Assembly (NCBI GenBank): GCA_028583685.1
Contig: JAMXIF010000073.1
Span: 8,577,874-8,641,873 of the forward strand
Reading direction: 5' to 3'
From: Petaurus breviceps papuanus
Lineage: Eukaryota; Chordata; Mammalia; Diprotodontia; Petauridae
DNA length: 64,000 nucleotides
Of this stretch, positions 42,366-53,375 are shown one piece after another (position 1 is the first letter of the stretch; every line of letters starts with the position of its first letter). Position numbers and translations under genes: made by a program. The notes below the pieces were generated by a model. The model made no database searches. It saw nothing but the letters and a program-made list of their open reading frames with translations, and was not told the origin of the DNA.

Positions 42366-43224
42366 AAATAATTAGAGGACTGATAGCTAGGATAGATCAA
42401 TTCCATCATTTGTCAGTGGTCACAAATCCTACCAGACATAAGACAAAGTAACTGAGTCAATCTATAATTGGTTGACAGCCACCAGGAGCAAACTAGGAGG
42501 AAATTCTGTCTAACTGAACCCTCCCTACCCTATTTAGCCATGCAAGACTCAGCTTCCATTCCTCTTCTACTCAATTAAGAAGACCTTAATCCCTTGAGTA
42601 TGTATGTGTATATAGGGAGTGTTTCTTCTATTCCTCTGCTAATTGTTTTAATCACATTTAAACGCTTCACTTTTTATGCCCATCGCTCTTCATCTGGTCT
42701 GCTGACCCTGGACAAAGTTACAATAATTTTAGAGCACTCAGCAGATCTTAAATGAGGACTTAAGCTAATTAAGGTATTTATTTGAAATAACCTACACTGA
42801 ACTCCAGAGAGTAGTGGAAAATGTCCTTAGTCTTCCTTCATCCTCCCTAATGTTTTGCAGGTACTTGAGCCCTTGAATTACATTAAGTTGATTCTTTAAT
42901 AAAGTGCTTGAGAGGGAAGAGGGGTTGGGAAGCTAGAGCTTTCACATTCAAGTCCTGCAGCTGAGAGGCCCCTCCCCTTTCAGTTGAATGACTTCATTTT
43001 CTCAGGTGTTGCTTTTCCCACTGAAAAATGGAGGGCCTGTCTGCCTCCCATTTGGGCGCTGCTGAATGAGCATCCAAAGAATATTCTGTGACTGTACTCA
43101 CAACTGGAAAGGAACACAGTTAAAGAAAGGACTCTTTGTACAAGGCCAGGATACTGCTAAATTGGGGATAAAAAAGAATTCTAATTCTTCCCTTAAAAAA
43201 AGAAAGAAACAGGATGACAAGGGA
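42366..43224. other. Unannotated stretch, possibly regulatory
   Basis: No repeat is recognised across about 850 bp, unusual for this window. 42740-42790 carries aagctaattaaggtatttattt, with a homeobox-like core. A CpG-containing stretch lies at 43050-43060 (tttgggcgctgctg). No open frame with splice signals. Confidence 0.35.
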
Positions 43225-43320
43225 AAGCTCTGTAAGTCAAATGAGGGTACTAGACTAGATGGTATCACAGGCATCCTTCTGAGCTCTCAAAATTCCTATT
43301 TCTAGGAAATGAAAAAGACC
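43225..43320 (+). repeat. MIR3-like tail
   Basis: aatgagggtactagactaga, tggtatcacaggcatccttc and tgagctctcaaaattcct. Confidence 0.6.
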
Positions 43321-43780
43321 CATTTGAAGTTCTTCGGGCTGCTGAAAACATACAGTCAAGGCATAGAACTTCAGCTATGACACCTGAGAACACAGCTTCC
43401 CTCTTCTGGATGAAAGCCAACCTGTAGAGGAGTTTGCTAGCTAATCATATTTGCCTAAAGATAGGGGTTAGTCATAGGAACTCAGGATTTAGAGCTCCTT
43501 GCTGCTGTATGGATGGAACTACCACACAACAAGGAAGTAGCAGAACCAAGATTCCAGTCTGATTTCTCTGGGGGCAGTCAGTCATACCTGCTTTACCATT
43601 CTACCCTGACACCTCATAATGACCATCAAGGCACTCAGTTGACCTAGGTTTTTAATTCAACTTCTTTGCTAAAACTTTGCCTCAGGTACTGAAGGATGCA
43701 GCTGGGAAAACAGTTTGGGATAGTGGCTGCTTGGACACCTGAATTCTAGACTCAGTAACTTAACTCTGTTACTAACTTTG
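43321..43780. other. Unannotated stretch
   Basis: No recognisable feature. Confidence 0.4.
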
Positions 43781-44340
43781 GGCAGCTAGGTAACCCAGTG
43801 GATAAGGAAGCATGGAAACTGGAGTCAGGAAGACTAGAGTTCAAATCTGACCTCAGATACTTATTAGCTGTGTGACCCTAGGCAGAACACTTAACTTCTG
43901 TCTGCCTCAGCTTCCTCATCTGTACAAAGGGGATAATAATAGCACCTACTTCTACACCTCTGGTGTAGTGATGGATAGAGTGCTGGATTTAGAGTCAGAA
44001 AGACAGTATGTGACCATGGGCAAGTCCCTTATCCTCCCTAGAACCTCAGCTTCCCCAGGAATAAAATAAGGGCACTGGTTTAGATGAAATTTAAGGTCTC
44101 TTCCAGGCTCTAAATCTATGATTCTGTGATCTTTGTTTGGGCAGCATTGGTTTTTTATTTTTGTTTTTTGTTTTTTTGCTTTTTGGAGGGCAATTGGGGT
44201 TAAGTGACTTGCCCAAAGTCACACGGCTAGTAAGTGTGTTAAGTGTCTGAGGCTGGATTTGAACTCAGGTCCCCCTGACTTCAGGGCCAGTGCTCTATTC
44301 ACTGCGCCACCTAGCCGCCCTGGAGCATTGGTCTTGATGA
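43781..44340 (+). repeat. SINE, then MIR3-like SINE split by a WSINE
   Basis: 43785-43960: gggcagctaggtaacccagt, ttagctgtgtgaccctaggc. 43965-44150: ggatagagtgctggatttag, gaacctcagcttccccagg, aggctctaaatctatgatt. The reversed WSINE at 44153-44320 interrupts the end of the second element. Confidence 0.8.
44153..44320 (-). repeat. WSINE-type SINE
   Basis: T-rich left end, gcaattggggttaagtgact, caggtccccctgacttcagg, cactgcgccacctagccgcc. Flanked by agcattgg (44151 and 44323 approximately). Confidence 0.92.
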
Positions 44341-44357
44341 TCTCTAATGTCCTTTCC

Positions 44358-44425
44358 AGACCTAATATACACACACATACATGCACATACACACACACAT
44401 TTGTGTATGTATGTATGTATCGGTA
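44358..44425. repeat. (CA)n and (TATG)n microsatellite
   Basis: acacacacatacatgcacat, then gtatgtatgtatgtat. Confidence 0.95.
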
Positions 44426-45308
44426 TGGGTAGTGTAGGGGTAAACTACTGGTCTACCATACTTATTATGAGCTCCTAGATTTATCACCTAAATAAGAAGT
44501 GTTACTGGAGAGACAGCTATGTAATTCAACTTGGAAGACACATTTTCCAACTCACTGATGCACAGGATGAGGAACAGATTTTGGTCTGGGAGTTTGTTTT
44601 AAATATCCCTGACATCTTCAAAACAGAACAATTGCTGTCAATAAAAGCCTGATTGGACTTAAGGGTTTTTTTTTTTTTGCTTGGCTAAGAGCACTAGTAA
44701 TCATCAGCAATTGTTCCATATGGAAGATGCCCATCTCAAAGGGTTCTATGCAGCGAATTATAGGGCTAGCTGATATAGCTTTTGGTCAAATTCTGGGGGG
44801 TAAGGATGGGGGTTAGTGGGCTGGTTGCTTCATACAGCCAAAGATTTGGCTCAGACTGTTTGACAGATTGCATTTTCTTTGTATTTTTGTCTGCTGCCTT
44901 AATTCCTATGGATGGCAGTGAAGGCTGCCCATTTATTTCTCAGTATGCTCATAATTTGCATTTTTTTAGGAAAATGTCTCCTTATAACTTACAGGTTGAT
45001 TTGATTCTCAGTTTCCAAAGTATCTACTTATAGCAAGACTCGATTGAATTCAATGCTTTTATTAATCACCGACTAAATGAAAAAACATTGTAAGGTTAGT
45101 GCCAGGATTGCCTAGGGATTAAAGTGGATAAAGTAGATATATATACCTGTATATGAAGGTATAATTGACCTATTTAATGTTCTGTAGCCCAGAAATACTT
45201 ACAAACTTACTGAGCTATATATACATATAATTTCTCTACTTACTTTGATTGTTGTATGGGGTACTCTTTCCCCAATGAGCTCAAAGTAGTTGCTTTTTAA
45301 AGCCAATT
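44426..45308. other. Unannotated stretch
   Basis: No repeat recognised. An 83-codon frame at 44782-45033 lacks any recognisable motif. Confidence 0.4.
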
Positions 45309-45309
45309 A

Positions 45310-45440
45310 AGCTAACAGTTGTTAAGCATCTACTGTGTGCCACATATTGTGCCAGGTACTAGGCTAGATACAAAGTTTAGATAAAATGACATTCTTGCCT
45401 TCATGGAGCTTATGCTCCAGCAGGGAGATATAACACACAG
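45310..45440 (+). repeat. Old interspersed repeat W
   Basis: gttaagcatctactgtgtgcc, gtgccaggtactaggctaga and cttgccttcatggagcttat. Confidence 0.7.
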
Positions 45441-45944
45441 AAATCCAAGAGTACTACACTAAGAGTAACTAAGTAACGGCAATAAAGCATTTATTTATGA
45501 TAAAGTAAAAAACTAACTACAATAAGAGTAACGAATCATTACCAAAGCCATGCGAAACAGACCATTTTTTCCCTCCTCTTTGGAGAGATGGTAAAACTGA
45601 GGAACTGAAAAAAAGATTAAAGGCGTTATCTGGGATAACAGGAATAATCTCAAAATAGAACTCTAGGCTCTTAATTTTCTCTCAGTACTTAGTCCGTTTA
45701 ACCTTCCAATTTTGAAGCAAAGAAATAAAAAAGAGGATAATCTGAAAAAATATCAAATGCTGTCTGGAGAAAGGGCTATAGTATTTCTCCTCTAATTCTG
45801 TATAGCAAGAGGATGGCTGAAATAAATGCCCTAGAAACTGACAGGTGAGCCTTTCCTTGAGTAGTGGTACACTTGGCTTAGTAGGACACATCCTTCCTGG
45901 ACTTGGTCCTCTGAATTTGATACCACTTTTTCATCATGATGACC
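45441..45944. other. Unannotated stretch
   Basis: Mostly AT-rich; no gene recognised. Confidence 0.4.
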
Positions 45945-46190
45945 ACCAGTGTGGCACAGTGGATAGAACACCAGGCCTGGAGTCAGGGAGACTCATCCTC
46001 CTGAGTTCAAATCTGGTCTCAGACACTTACTAACTGTGTGACCCTGAGGGAAGTCACTTCACCCTGTTTGGCTCAGTTTGCCCACCTGTCAAATGAGTTG
46101 GAAATGGCAAACCACTCCAGTATCTTTGCCAAGAAAACCCTAAATGGGGTCATAAAGAGTGGGAAATAACTAAACAACAACAGTAACAAA
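45945..46190 (+). repeat. SINE, MAR1 type with RTE-like tail
   Basis: gtgtggcacagtggatagaa, aggcctggagtcagggagac, gtgtgaccctgagggaagtc, gcaaaccactccagtatctt and ctaaacaacaacag. Confidence 0.93.
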
Positions 46191-46290
46191 ACACCAGAGT
46201 GTAAGAGGTACTCTCCAAGGACTTAATAAGAAATGCACAGTAGAAGTATAACACTAGCATGATATTCATTGGTTAGCAGTGTTTCTTTAC

Positions 46291-46445
46291 CTGAGGAAAT
46301 TTCTCGAGAACTGAGCTGTAGATCGCCTTGTGGCACTCATGACAATATAGCCAATGTACAGGTGACCGGGGGCTAAGTGGAAAAAGCTGGGCTGAGGTCC
46401 TCCATCGGACTCTCCTCCTTCTAAGTCATCAAATGCATTGCAGCG
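46291..46445 (-). CDS. Candidate internal coding exon of an unidentified gene
   Basis: Seen on the minus strand: an acceptor (cctttcccttag, AG at 46447-46446) opens 155 bp that end at a donor CAG|gtaaag (exon end 46291). Only one of the three frames is open throughout. It gives 51 codons beginning RCNAFDDLEGGESDGG and containing HLAPGHLYIGYIVMSATRRS, then QFSRNFL, leaving two bases for the next exon. The exon carries five CpGs (CGC, CCGA, CCGG, GCGA, TCGA), unusual in this CpG-poor window and typical of constrained coding DNA. No repeat overlaps it: a SINE ends 100 bp below it, and unexplained sequence lies above. The peptide has no transmembrane-length hydrophobic run; the acidic glycine-rich start may be a linker. 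I do not recognise the protein, and neighbouring exons were not found, so they would lie beyond this window or be too short to see. A chance open frame of this length is possible (roughly one in ten per frame), but the joint splice signals and CpG content make an exon more likely. Confidence 0.6.
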
Positions 46446-46830
46446 CTAAGGGAAAGGCGTAATGTTGGATCACAAGAAGAGCTCAGGGAGAAGAGGAGAA
46501 GTCATGAATCACTGGCATAGCAAGGTCAAGGGGCCCTTTGCACCATGTACATTTTTATCATCCTGTGTCCTTTGCCCAGTGCTGTGTGTCTGAAGGAGTT
46601 CCTTCAAACAAATATGCAGCCAGCACAACAACCCACTGTAAGCCTTCTGGCTAGGCTCAAGTCTTGCCTGTTACAATGCCAAGTATTTTAATGATCCATT
46701 ACACCAGCAATCATAAGCCATCTCCTCCCACTTGGAAGTCGGGAGAGATTTTTCTAACATCCCATCAGCCACCTTTTTGATTAACTGTTGCAATGCCACA
46801 AAGGTAAGTCATAGCACCACACTTGTTCAT
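46446..46830. other. Unannotated stretch above the candidate exon
   Basis: Non-repetitive text, presumably intron if the exon is real. Nothing else recognised. Confidence 0.4.
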
Positions 46831-46834
46831 TCTT

Positions 46835-46970
46835 TTTGTTCAACAAACATCTATTAGATGGCTGCTGTTTAAAGAGGATTATGCTGGATACTGGGGGAAA
46901 TACAAAGATTAAAGCAAATATACTCCCTGTACTCAGGAAGTTTATAGTGTAGGAAGAGAAGACACAAGCA
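46835..46970 (+). repeat. Old interspersed repeat W
   Basis: caacaaacatctattagatg, gattatgctggatactggggg and ctgtactcaggaagtttat. Confidence 0.65.
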
Positions 46971-47175
46971 CATTTAACTACAATACTCAATAATCCATAA
47001 GTGAATTAGAGGGGGAACAGAACCTGAGCTAAGGGAGACTCAAGAGGGAAATCTGTTACAGAGGGGATTAGAGAAGCTGCTACTTCAGCTGGGCCTTTAA
47101 AAGTGAGGAGGAATTCAATAAGCATGTATGGTGAGGGAATCCAAAAACTAAAACTAAACATTGATATTAATAATA
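46971..47175. other. Unannotated stretch
   Basis: Possibly the distal part of repeat W (agctgggcctttaaaagtga). No gene. Confidence 0.35.
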
Positions 47176-47182
47176 ACAATAA

Positions 47183-47335
47183 TTGGACAGCTAGGTGGCA
47201 TAGTAGATAGAGCACCGGCCCTGGAGACAGGAGGATCAGTGTTCAAATCTGACCTCAGACACTTAACACTTACTAGCTGTATGACCTTGGGTAAGTCATT
47301 TAACCCTAACTGCTTTACCTACCCCCCCAAAATAA
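47183..47335 (+). repeat. WSINE-type SINE
   Basis: ggacagctaggtggcatagt, ggccctggagacaggaggat, cacttaacacttactagctg and taagtcatttaaccctaact. It sits among aataat words that blur its target duplication. Confidence 0.92.
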
Positions 47336-47374
47336 TAATGACGATGATATAATTGACAACAACAACAATAATAA

Positions 47375-48020
47375 GTAACATTTGGATAGTACCTTCTATG
47401 TACCAGCACTGTACTACATGCTTTACAAATATTTTCTCATTTGATTTTCACAAGAACCTTGGAAAGGAGGTGCTGTTATTAATTGTAATCAAGCATATCT
47501 TTCCTACAATGTGATGGGGAAGGAAGTGTCTCATTTCCACAATCCATTCAACACACATTTACTAAGTACCTGCTATGTGTAGGGTAGCTAGTAGGCTTTG
47601 AGGAGATTACTACAATGTGACTGGCAGGAGGGGAAGGTTGCCATATTTCCACAATCAATTCAAATCAGGTCAATTCCACACACATTTATAAGTACCTGCT
47701 ATGTGTAGAGTAGCTAGTAGGCTTTAAGGAAATTAAAAGTTAGGATAAAAGGGCACTCCTGCCCTCCTAGAACTCGTTTAATTGGAGGATAGGGATCAGG
47801 ACTAGGCTTGAGACTTCACTGGTGTAGGGAACTCCTGCCTAAGGAGTTTCTCTTTACCAATGGAAGTTAGCATTTGTTCTACAACTTACAGTCTTCTAGA
47901 AAGTTGTCTAGAGCACTGAGACATTAAGTGACTTGCCCAGGGTCACAGAGTCAATCTGTGTCAGAGGTCAGATCTGAACCTTGGTCTTGCTGACTCCAAG
48001 GCCAGTTCTCAATTCACTAT
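47375..48020 (-). repeat. MIR, split by a local tandem duplication
   Basis: 47375-47480 (tagtaccttctatgtaccag, cacaagaaccttggaaagg) and 47895-48020 (gtgacttgcccagggtcaca, cttgctgactccaaggccag) read as the two halves of one reversed MIR. About 400 bp lie between, including the tandem duplication at 47503-47735. Confidence 0.6.
47503..47735 (+). repeat. Tandem duplication, unit about 110-120 bp
   Basis: ctacaatgtga, atttccacaatc, attcaacacacattta and aagtacctgctatgtgtag then gtagctagtaggcttt occur at 47503-47608 and again at 47610-47735 in the same order. The second unit is longer by some 15-20 bp in its first half. Confidence 0.9.
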
Positions 48021-48339
48021 AGCATAGGTGATATGGTATACAAGCAACTATAAATTATTACAAGTACATAAGAGACAGACAAAGTGCTAGGTGAGGTCCT
48101 AGTGGGGAAAAGTCATCAATTGATTGTGTAATGTCACTATTACATAACTAATATTACACAAACAAGCCATAAGAAACACCAGGGTTTTGGAAAGAAAGGA
48201 CTGTTGTTGACCCAGTGGTTAGTAAAGGTAATCAAAGCCATGCCACACTGGGTATTTGTGGACATTCAAGTCCCAGTTGGATATGTCTTCTACACTCTCA
48301 TATCTTGTGAAGTAGCATGTCTGTATATGTCTCAACTAT
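48021..48339. other. Unannotated stretch
   Basis: No recognisable gene; possibly the end of repeat W at 48040-48110. Confidence 0.35.
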
Positions 48340-48412
48340 TCTGTAAGTACATTAGTACGTAAACCCTGCTTGAGGTCCTGGTACAGACTCTAAAATAGTG
48401 TTTGGCATATTT
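48340..48412 (+). repeat. L2 3' tail, first half (continues at 53111)
   Basis: taaaccctgcttgaggtcct and actctaaaatagtgtttggc at 48360-48412 resume at 53111 with gtgcatgatatagtaagctc and gaatagatgcttttttcatt, together an L2 tail split by the L1. Confidence 0.65.
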
Positions 48413-49387
48413 TCTCTTTTTCCCCCCAATCATCAAGCACTTATTCTTTTCTTACTCCTATCTCCTCTCTTCCCTCAACTCCAATTCCAAGGCAAAAAAG
48501 AAAAAAACAGAAACAAAATCCTTGTAACAAATAAGTATAGTTAAAACAATTCCAATTTAGCCATGTCCAAAAATATGTGTCCCATTCTTTACCTTGAGTC
48601 CATTACCTTTCTTGTCAGGAGGTGCATAACATGTTTCACCATTGATCCTCAAGAACCCTAGGTGATTATTGAGTTAATCAGAATTCTTAAATCTTTCAGA
48701 ATTATTTGTTTTTATGATATTGACTTTGTAATGCCAACTGCTCTCTTAGCTATGCTTCCTTCACTCCACATCAGTTCGCACAAGTCTTCCTAGCTTCCAC
48801 GGAAACCGTCTTTTCCTTCATTTCTTATAGCAGCATAGTGTCCCATTACATTATATACCATTATTGGTTCAATCCTTCTCATGGGTGCCCCCTTAGTTCC
48901 CAGTTCCTTGGCACCACTAAAAGAGCTGCTATAAAAAGTTTTGTACATATGGGAACTTTCACCCCTTTCATTGATCTTGTTTGGAGTGTATGTGTAGCAG
49001 CACTATCTATTGGGTCAAAGGATGTGCCCAGTTTAGTAATTTCTGGGGGCATACCTCCAAATTGCTTCCCAGAATGACTGTACTCATTCATAGCTCTATG
49101 AACAGTACATCAGTGTCCCTGTTTTCTCACAGCCTCTCCAACACTTGTCATTTTTCCTTTTTCTGATCTTTGCCAGTTTGATAGGTGTGAAGTAGAACAT
49201 TGGTTACCTTAATTTGTCTTTCTCTAATAATGGTTTGAAGCATTTTTTTCATATGATTATAGATAGCTTGAATTTTTCCCCTTGAAAATTGCCTATTCAA
49301 ATCTTTTGACCACTTATCATTTGGAGAAAGGCTCTTATTCTTATAAATTTGGATCAGTTCTCTATATATTTTGGAAATAAAACTTCT

Positions 49388-49531
49388 GGGGTGGCTAGGT
49401 GGTACAGTGAATAGAGCCCTGGACCTGAGTTCAAATTTGGCCTCGGACACAACACAAAACTAGCTGTGTGACCTTGGGCAAGTCACTTAACCCCAATGGC
49501 CCTACCTTCCCCCCTCCAAAAAGTAAAAAAG
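49388..49531 (+). repeat. WSINE-type SINE in the L1, 12-bp duplication
   Basis: ggggtggctaggtggtacag, gacctgagttcaaatttggc and cacttaaccccaatggccc, flanked by aataaaacttct at 49376-49387 and 49532-49543 (perfect). Confidence 0.95.
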
Positions 49532-50530
49532 AATAAAACTTCTATCAGAGAAACTTGCTATGAAGTTTTCTCCCCAATTTGTCAGCTTCTCTTTTAACTT
49601 TAGCACTTTAACTTTAGCATTATTTTTGTTTCTATTAAAAAAAAATCTATGTAATCAAAATCATCTATTTTACCTTCTGTGACCCTCTCTATATCTTGTT
49701 TGGTCATTAATTTATCTCCTCTTCATAGTTCTGAAAGGTAATTTCTTGTAACTCAATTTATTTAAGACATTATCTTTTATCTCTGGTCCATTTATTAATT
49801 GAAACTTATCTGGGTATGTAGTGTGCATGTTGGTCAAAACTTCAATTCTGCCAGATGGCTGTCTACTTTTCCCTGAAGCTTTTGCCAAATAGCAAGTATT
49901 AATGCCAGTAGAATCTTTGGATTTACTGAACTCTAGGTTGCTAGGTTCTTTTGGTCTGCATGTCACATACCTAATCTGTTCTAATCAAGCTCTCTACTTT
50001 TTAACTACTTTCAAATTGTTTTGATGATTATTGCTTTGCAGTAGAGTTTGAGATCTACTACTGCCAGGTTCCTTCCTTCCCACTTTTTTGATCATTATTT
50101 TCCTTGAGATTCTTGAAGTTTTTTCCTCCATATGAATTACATTATTTTTTCTAACTCTATAAAGTAAACTATTGATAACTCATTGTAGCATAAAATAAAT
50201 AAATTGATTTAGGTAGTATTGGCACATTTTTAATATTTCTACATTTATTTGGTCTCTCTTTGTTTCTGTAAAGTGTTTTTTAGTTGTATTATTATAGTTC
50301 CTATATTTATCTTGGTAGGTGAACTCCCATGTATTTTATATATTCTATAGCTTTTTAAATAAAATTTCTCTTTCTATCTCTTCTTGCTGGATTTTATTGG
50401 TAACATAAAAAAATGATTTATGCACATTTATTTTACATCATGCAACTTTACTAAAGCTGCTAATTACTTCAATTAATTTTTAATTGACACTCTAGGGTTC
50501 TCCAAGTATGTTATCAAATCATATATAGGC

Positions 50531-51017
50531 CTTCACCCTCCAGAGCCAACATGGGTCGAGTTCAGACCAAGACCATGAAGAAGGCAACGGGAGTCATCAT
50601 CGAAAAGTATTACACCCACCTGGGCAATGACTTTCATACCAACAAAACGCATGTGTGAAGAGATTGCCATCAGCCCCAGCAAGAAGCTCTGCAACAAGAT
50701 CGAGGGATATGTTACTCATCTGATGAAGCGGTTCCAGAGAGACCCTGTGAGAGGTATCTCCATCAAACTGCAGGAAGAAGAAAGAGAAAGGAAGGATAAC
50801 TATGTCCCTGAGGTCTCTGCTTTGGATCAGGAAATCATTGAAGTGGACCCCGATACCAAAGAAATGTTGAAACTCCTGGACTTTGGCAGTTTGTCCAACC
50901 TGTAAGTTACCCAGCCCACAGCTGGGATGAACTTCAAAACACCAAGAGGAGATGTTTAATATTTACTTTTGCCTTCTTTCCAATAATCTTGGGAACTCCC
51001 CCCCCCCAAAAAAAAAC
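50531..51017 (+). pseudogene. RPS17: Processed pseudogene of ribosomal protein S17
   Basis: A spliced, polyadenylated copy of the mRNA for the 40S subunit protein eS17. It begins with a short 5' leader (ccttcaccctccagagccaac), a start codon at 50551, and reads [11 protein letters not shown]... [14 protein letters not shown] one-base gain in the aaaa run near 50641-50648 shifts the frame. The rest continues in the second frame with [23 protein letters not shown] and [20 protein letters not shown], then reaches a stop in place of the glutamine after FGSLSNL; the remaining codons (VTQP... MNFKTPRGDV) end at 50959. The parent is 135 residues. A 3' UTR and an A run (about 51008-51017) follow. There are no introns. 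Related words catatata (about 50519) and catata (51018) fit an eroded target duplication. It inserted into the L1 on the opposite strand, so it postdates that L1. Confidence 0.95.
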
Positions 51018-51404
51018 ATATACAGAAAAAATAATAATTTTGTTTCTTCTTTATCTGTGCTTATTGTCTTCTTTTTATTTTCTTATTGCTATAGCTAAGT
51101 TTTCTAGCGCTATATCAAATAGAAGTCATAATGGTGGACATCCTTGCTTCACCCCTGATCTTACTGGAAAGGATTCTAGTTTATCTCCATTACATATAAT
51201 GCTGGCTCTTGTTTTTTTTTTATCTACTAAATTAAAGAAAGATCTATCCTTTTCTGACTTACAATATTTTAAGCAGAAATAAGTGTCCATTTTTTTCCCC
51301 AAAGTTTTTCCTCCCATATCTTTTGACATAATTATATGATTTTTGTTCTTATTGTTGTGATTGATTATGATAATGCACTTCCTAATATCAAGTCAATAAA
51401 GGGC

Positions 51405-51590
51405 AGTTAGTCGATAAAATGGATAGAATGCTGCAACTGGAGTCAGGAAGACTCTTCTTGAGTTCAAATCTGACCTCAGACAGAGCTCTGTGACCCTGGG
51501 CAAGTCATTTAACCCTGTTTGTCTCAGTTTCCTCATCTACAAAATGAGCTGGAGAAAGAGATGGCAAACCAACAACAAACAATATCAGTT
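51405..51590 (+). repeat. SINE with RTE-like tail, in the L1
   Basis: ggcagttagtcgataaaatgg, caactggagtcaggaagact, gtgaccctgggcaagtcatt and ggagaaagagatggcaaacc; the tail is shortened. Confidence 0.88.
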
Positions 51591-53155
51591 CTTGGTACAA
51601 ATCCAACAGTGTATAATCTTTTGATATGTTATTATAGTTACTAATGTTTTATTTTAAAATTTTACCAATCTTCATTAGGATAATGATCTGTGGTTTTCTT
51701 TCTCTGTTTTGACTCTCCTATGTTAAGTATTAAGACCATATTTCTATGATAGAAGGAATTTGATAGGAACTCTTCTTCATTATTTTTAAAAATGTTTTGT
51801 GTAATATTAACATTAACTGCTCTTTGGATTTTTTGATAGAACTCGCTTTTGAATCCATATAGTCTAGTTTTGTTTTGAACTGATTTAAGGTCTGTTGAAT
51901 TTCTTTCTCTGGCAGGTTGTTTAAATTCTCTATTTCTTGTTCTGTTAATCTGGGTCTTGCATATTTTTTTAAATATTCAACCATTTTATTTGTTGTAAGT
52001 TTTATTGATATGTTATTGGGCAAAATTGTTTCTAATAATATCCTTTTTACTTGTTAATTCTCCTTTTTCATTTTTTGATACTGATAATTTTATTTTCCCT
52101 ATTTTAAATCAAATTAGCTAATGGTCTCTTTCTTTATTTTATTGGTTTTAAAAATAGCTCCTAGGTTTTTTTTAATTAATCCAAACGTTTGTTTTCAATT
52201 TTGTTAATCTCCTTGACTTGCAGGATTTCTATTTTGGCATTTAATTCATTTTTTAAAAAAAATTTGTTGGTTTTATGGTTTTGTTTTGTTTTCTACTTGC
52301 ACACTAAACTCATTACTCTACTCTTTTTCCCTTTTGTTATTCAAAGTGTTTAGACATACAGATTTTTTATTTCACTTGTAATATCATTTTAAACCTTTAA
52401 AAAAAAAAAAACTCTTGCATCCATTTCTTCTATGAATTCTACCTGATCTTATAGACAAGCTGTGTTTTTCTTGAGACTTTGCCTTTAATGTTTTATGAAT
52501 TATTCTCTTCTTCCGGGTTTGAGTCTTGAGCATACCTGGTCTCATAATAGCTCTTTATTTTATTTTTTGTTTACTAATTCTTCCAGTCTTACAACTTCAT
52601 GTTAGGGTTAGACTTTGTACACTTCCCACAGGACTGTTCTTTGCCTGGCGTCTGTCTCTAGATCACCTTTTTTGGCTAGAGAGAAAGAGCCACAGCCCTC
52701 TTGTGTGTTGTGGGTCTATCTCCAAGCCTCACTCTACTGAACAGAATAACAGCATCTTGACCGGTGGCTGTCTTAAACCCCAATCTGGGGATAGGAGTGA
52801 GAATATTGGAGCCCATTTCTTCATCTGTGGGTTGAGTTTGAGTAACCAACTTATGGACCCAGTGCCAAGGGACTGTGTCCAAGATCCCAATCCCCCTGCT
52901 CTATTCTGTAGTCTAGGTCCATTGTGCTGACCCTGTTCCACAGACCCTGCCCTATTCCCTTGCCTATTAGTCAAATTCATGATATTGTGCTGGAGAGGTA
53001 ACTGATCACTATTCAACCTGGCACTCCTCTGAGATCCTTGTCCTTGTAGCTGTTGGGGAAACTAGATTACCCTACTTCTTCCTACTTTGCTATCTTGACT
53101 GTTTCCTCTTGCCAGGTGCATGATATAGTAAGCTCTGAATAGATGCTTTTTTCAT

Positions 53156-53372
53156 TCATTCATGATAACAGCATGGTGTGTTGGCAAGAATACTGGATTC
53201 AGGATCAAAGAAAAGACCTGTTTCCTCATCCCTTAAAGGATGGAGTTGGATTAGGTCTCCTCTAGTTTTAAATTCCACGTTTCTGCATTTGGTCTTAAAT
53301 TTGTCTGACCTTCAAGATATAGGTCTAAAAACAAGATAATAGTTTGGGGTTTAATTCATTATTTCTTAAATT
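53156..53372. other. MIR3-like scrap
   Basis: catggtgtgttggcaagaat and gatggagttggattaggtctcctctag (53175-53270) resemble a reduced MIR3. Confidence 0.5.
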
Positions 53373-53375
53373 TTG

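Larger units (their letters stand above)
48413..53110 (-). mobile_element. L1 LINE, long but internally shortened copy
   Basis: Read on the minus strand: a 5' end with aaacagtcaagatagcaaagt near 53100; 5' UTR to about 52560; an ORF1 start region (KAKSQEKHSLSI near 52460); ORF2 pieces including YARPRLTEQEIENLNNLP (51730-52023), NGDKLESFPVRSGVKQGCPP of the reverse transcriptase (51126-51329), DKWSKDLNRQFSRGKIQA (49148-49450) and VYNVMGHYAAIRNEGKDGF near the ORF2 end; then the 3' UTR to 48413. Three later insertions (a WSINE, the RPS17 pseudogene, an RTE-tailed SINE) account for about 0.8 kb, leaving about 3.9 kb against the usual 6-7 kb. ORF1 and parts of ORF2 are missing and many stops are present. 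It sits in an L2 tail. Confidence 0.88.

Noticed and set aside
52526-52930. 134-codon plus-strand frame
   Set aside because: Lies antisense to the 5' UTR of the minus-strand L1.
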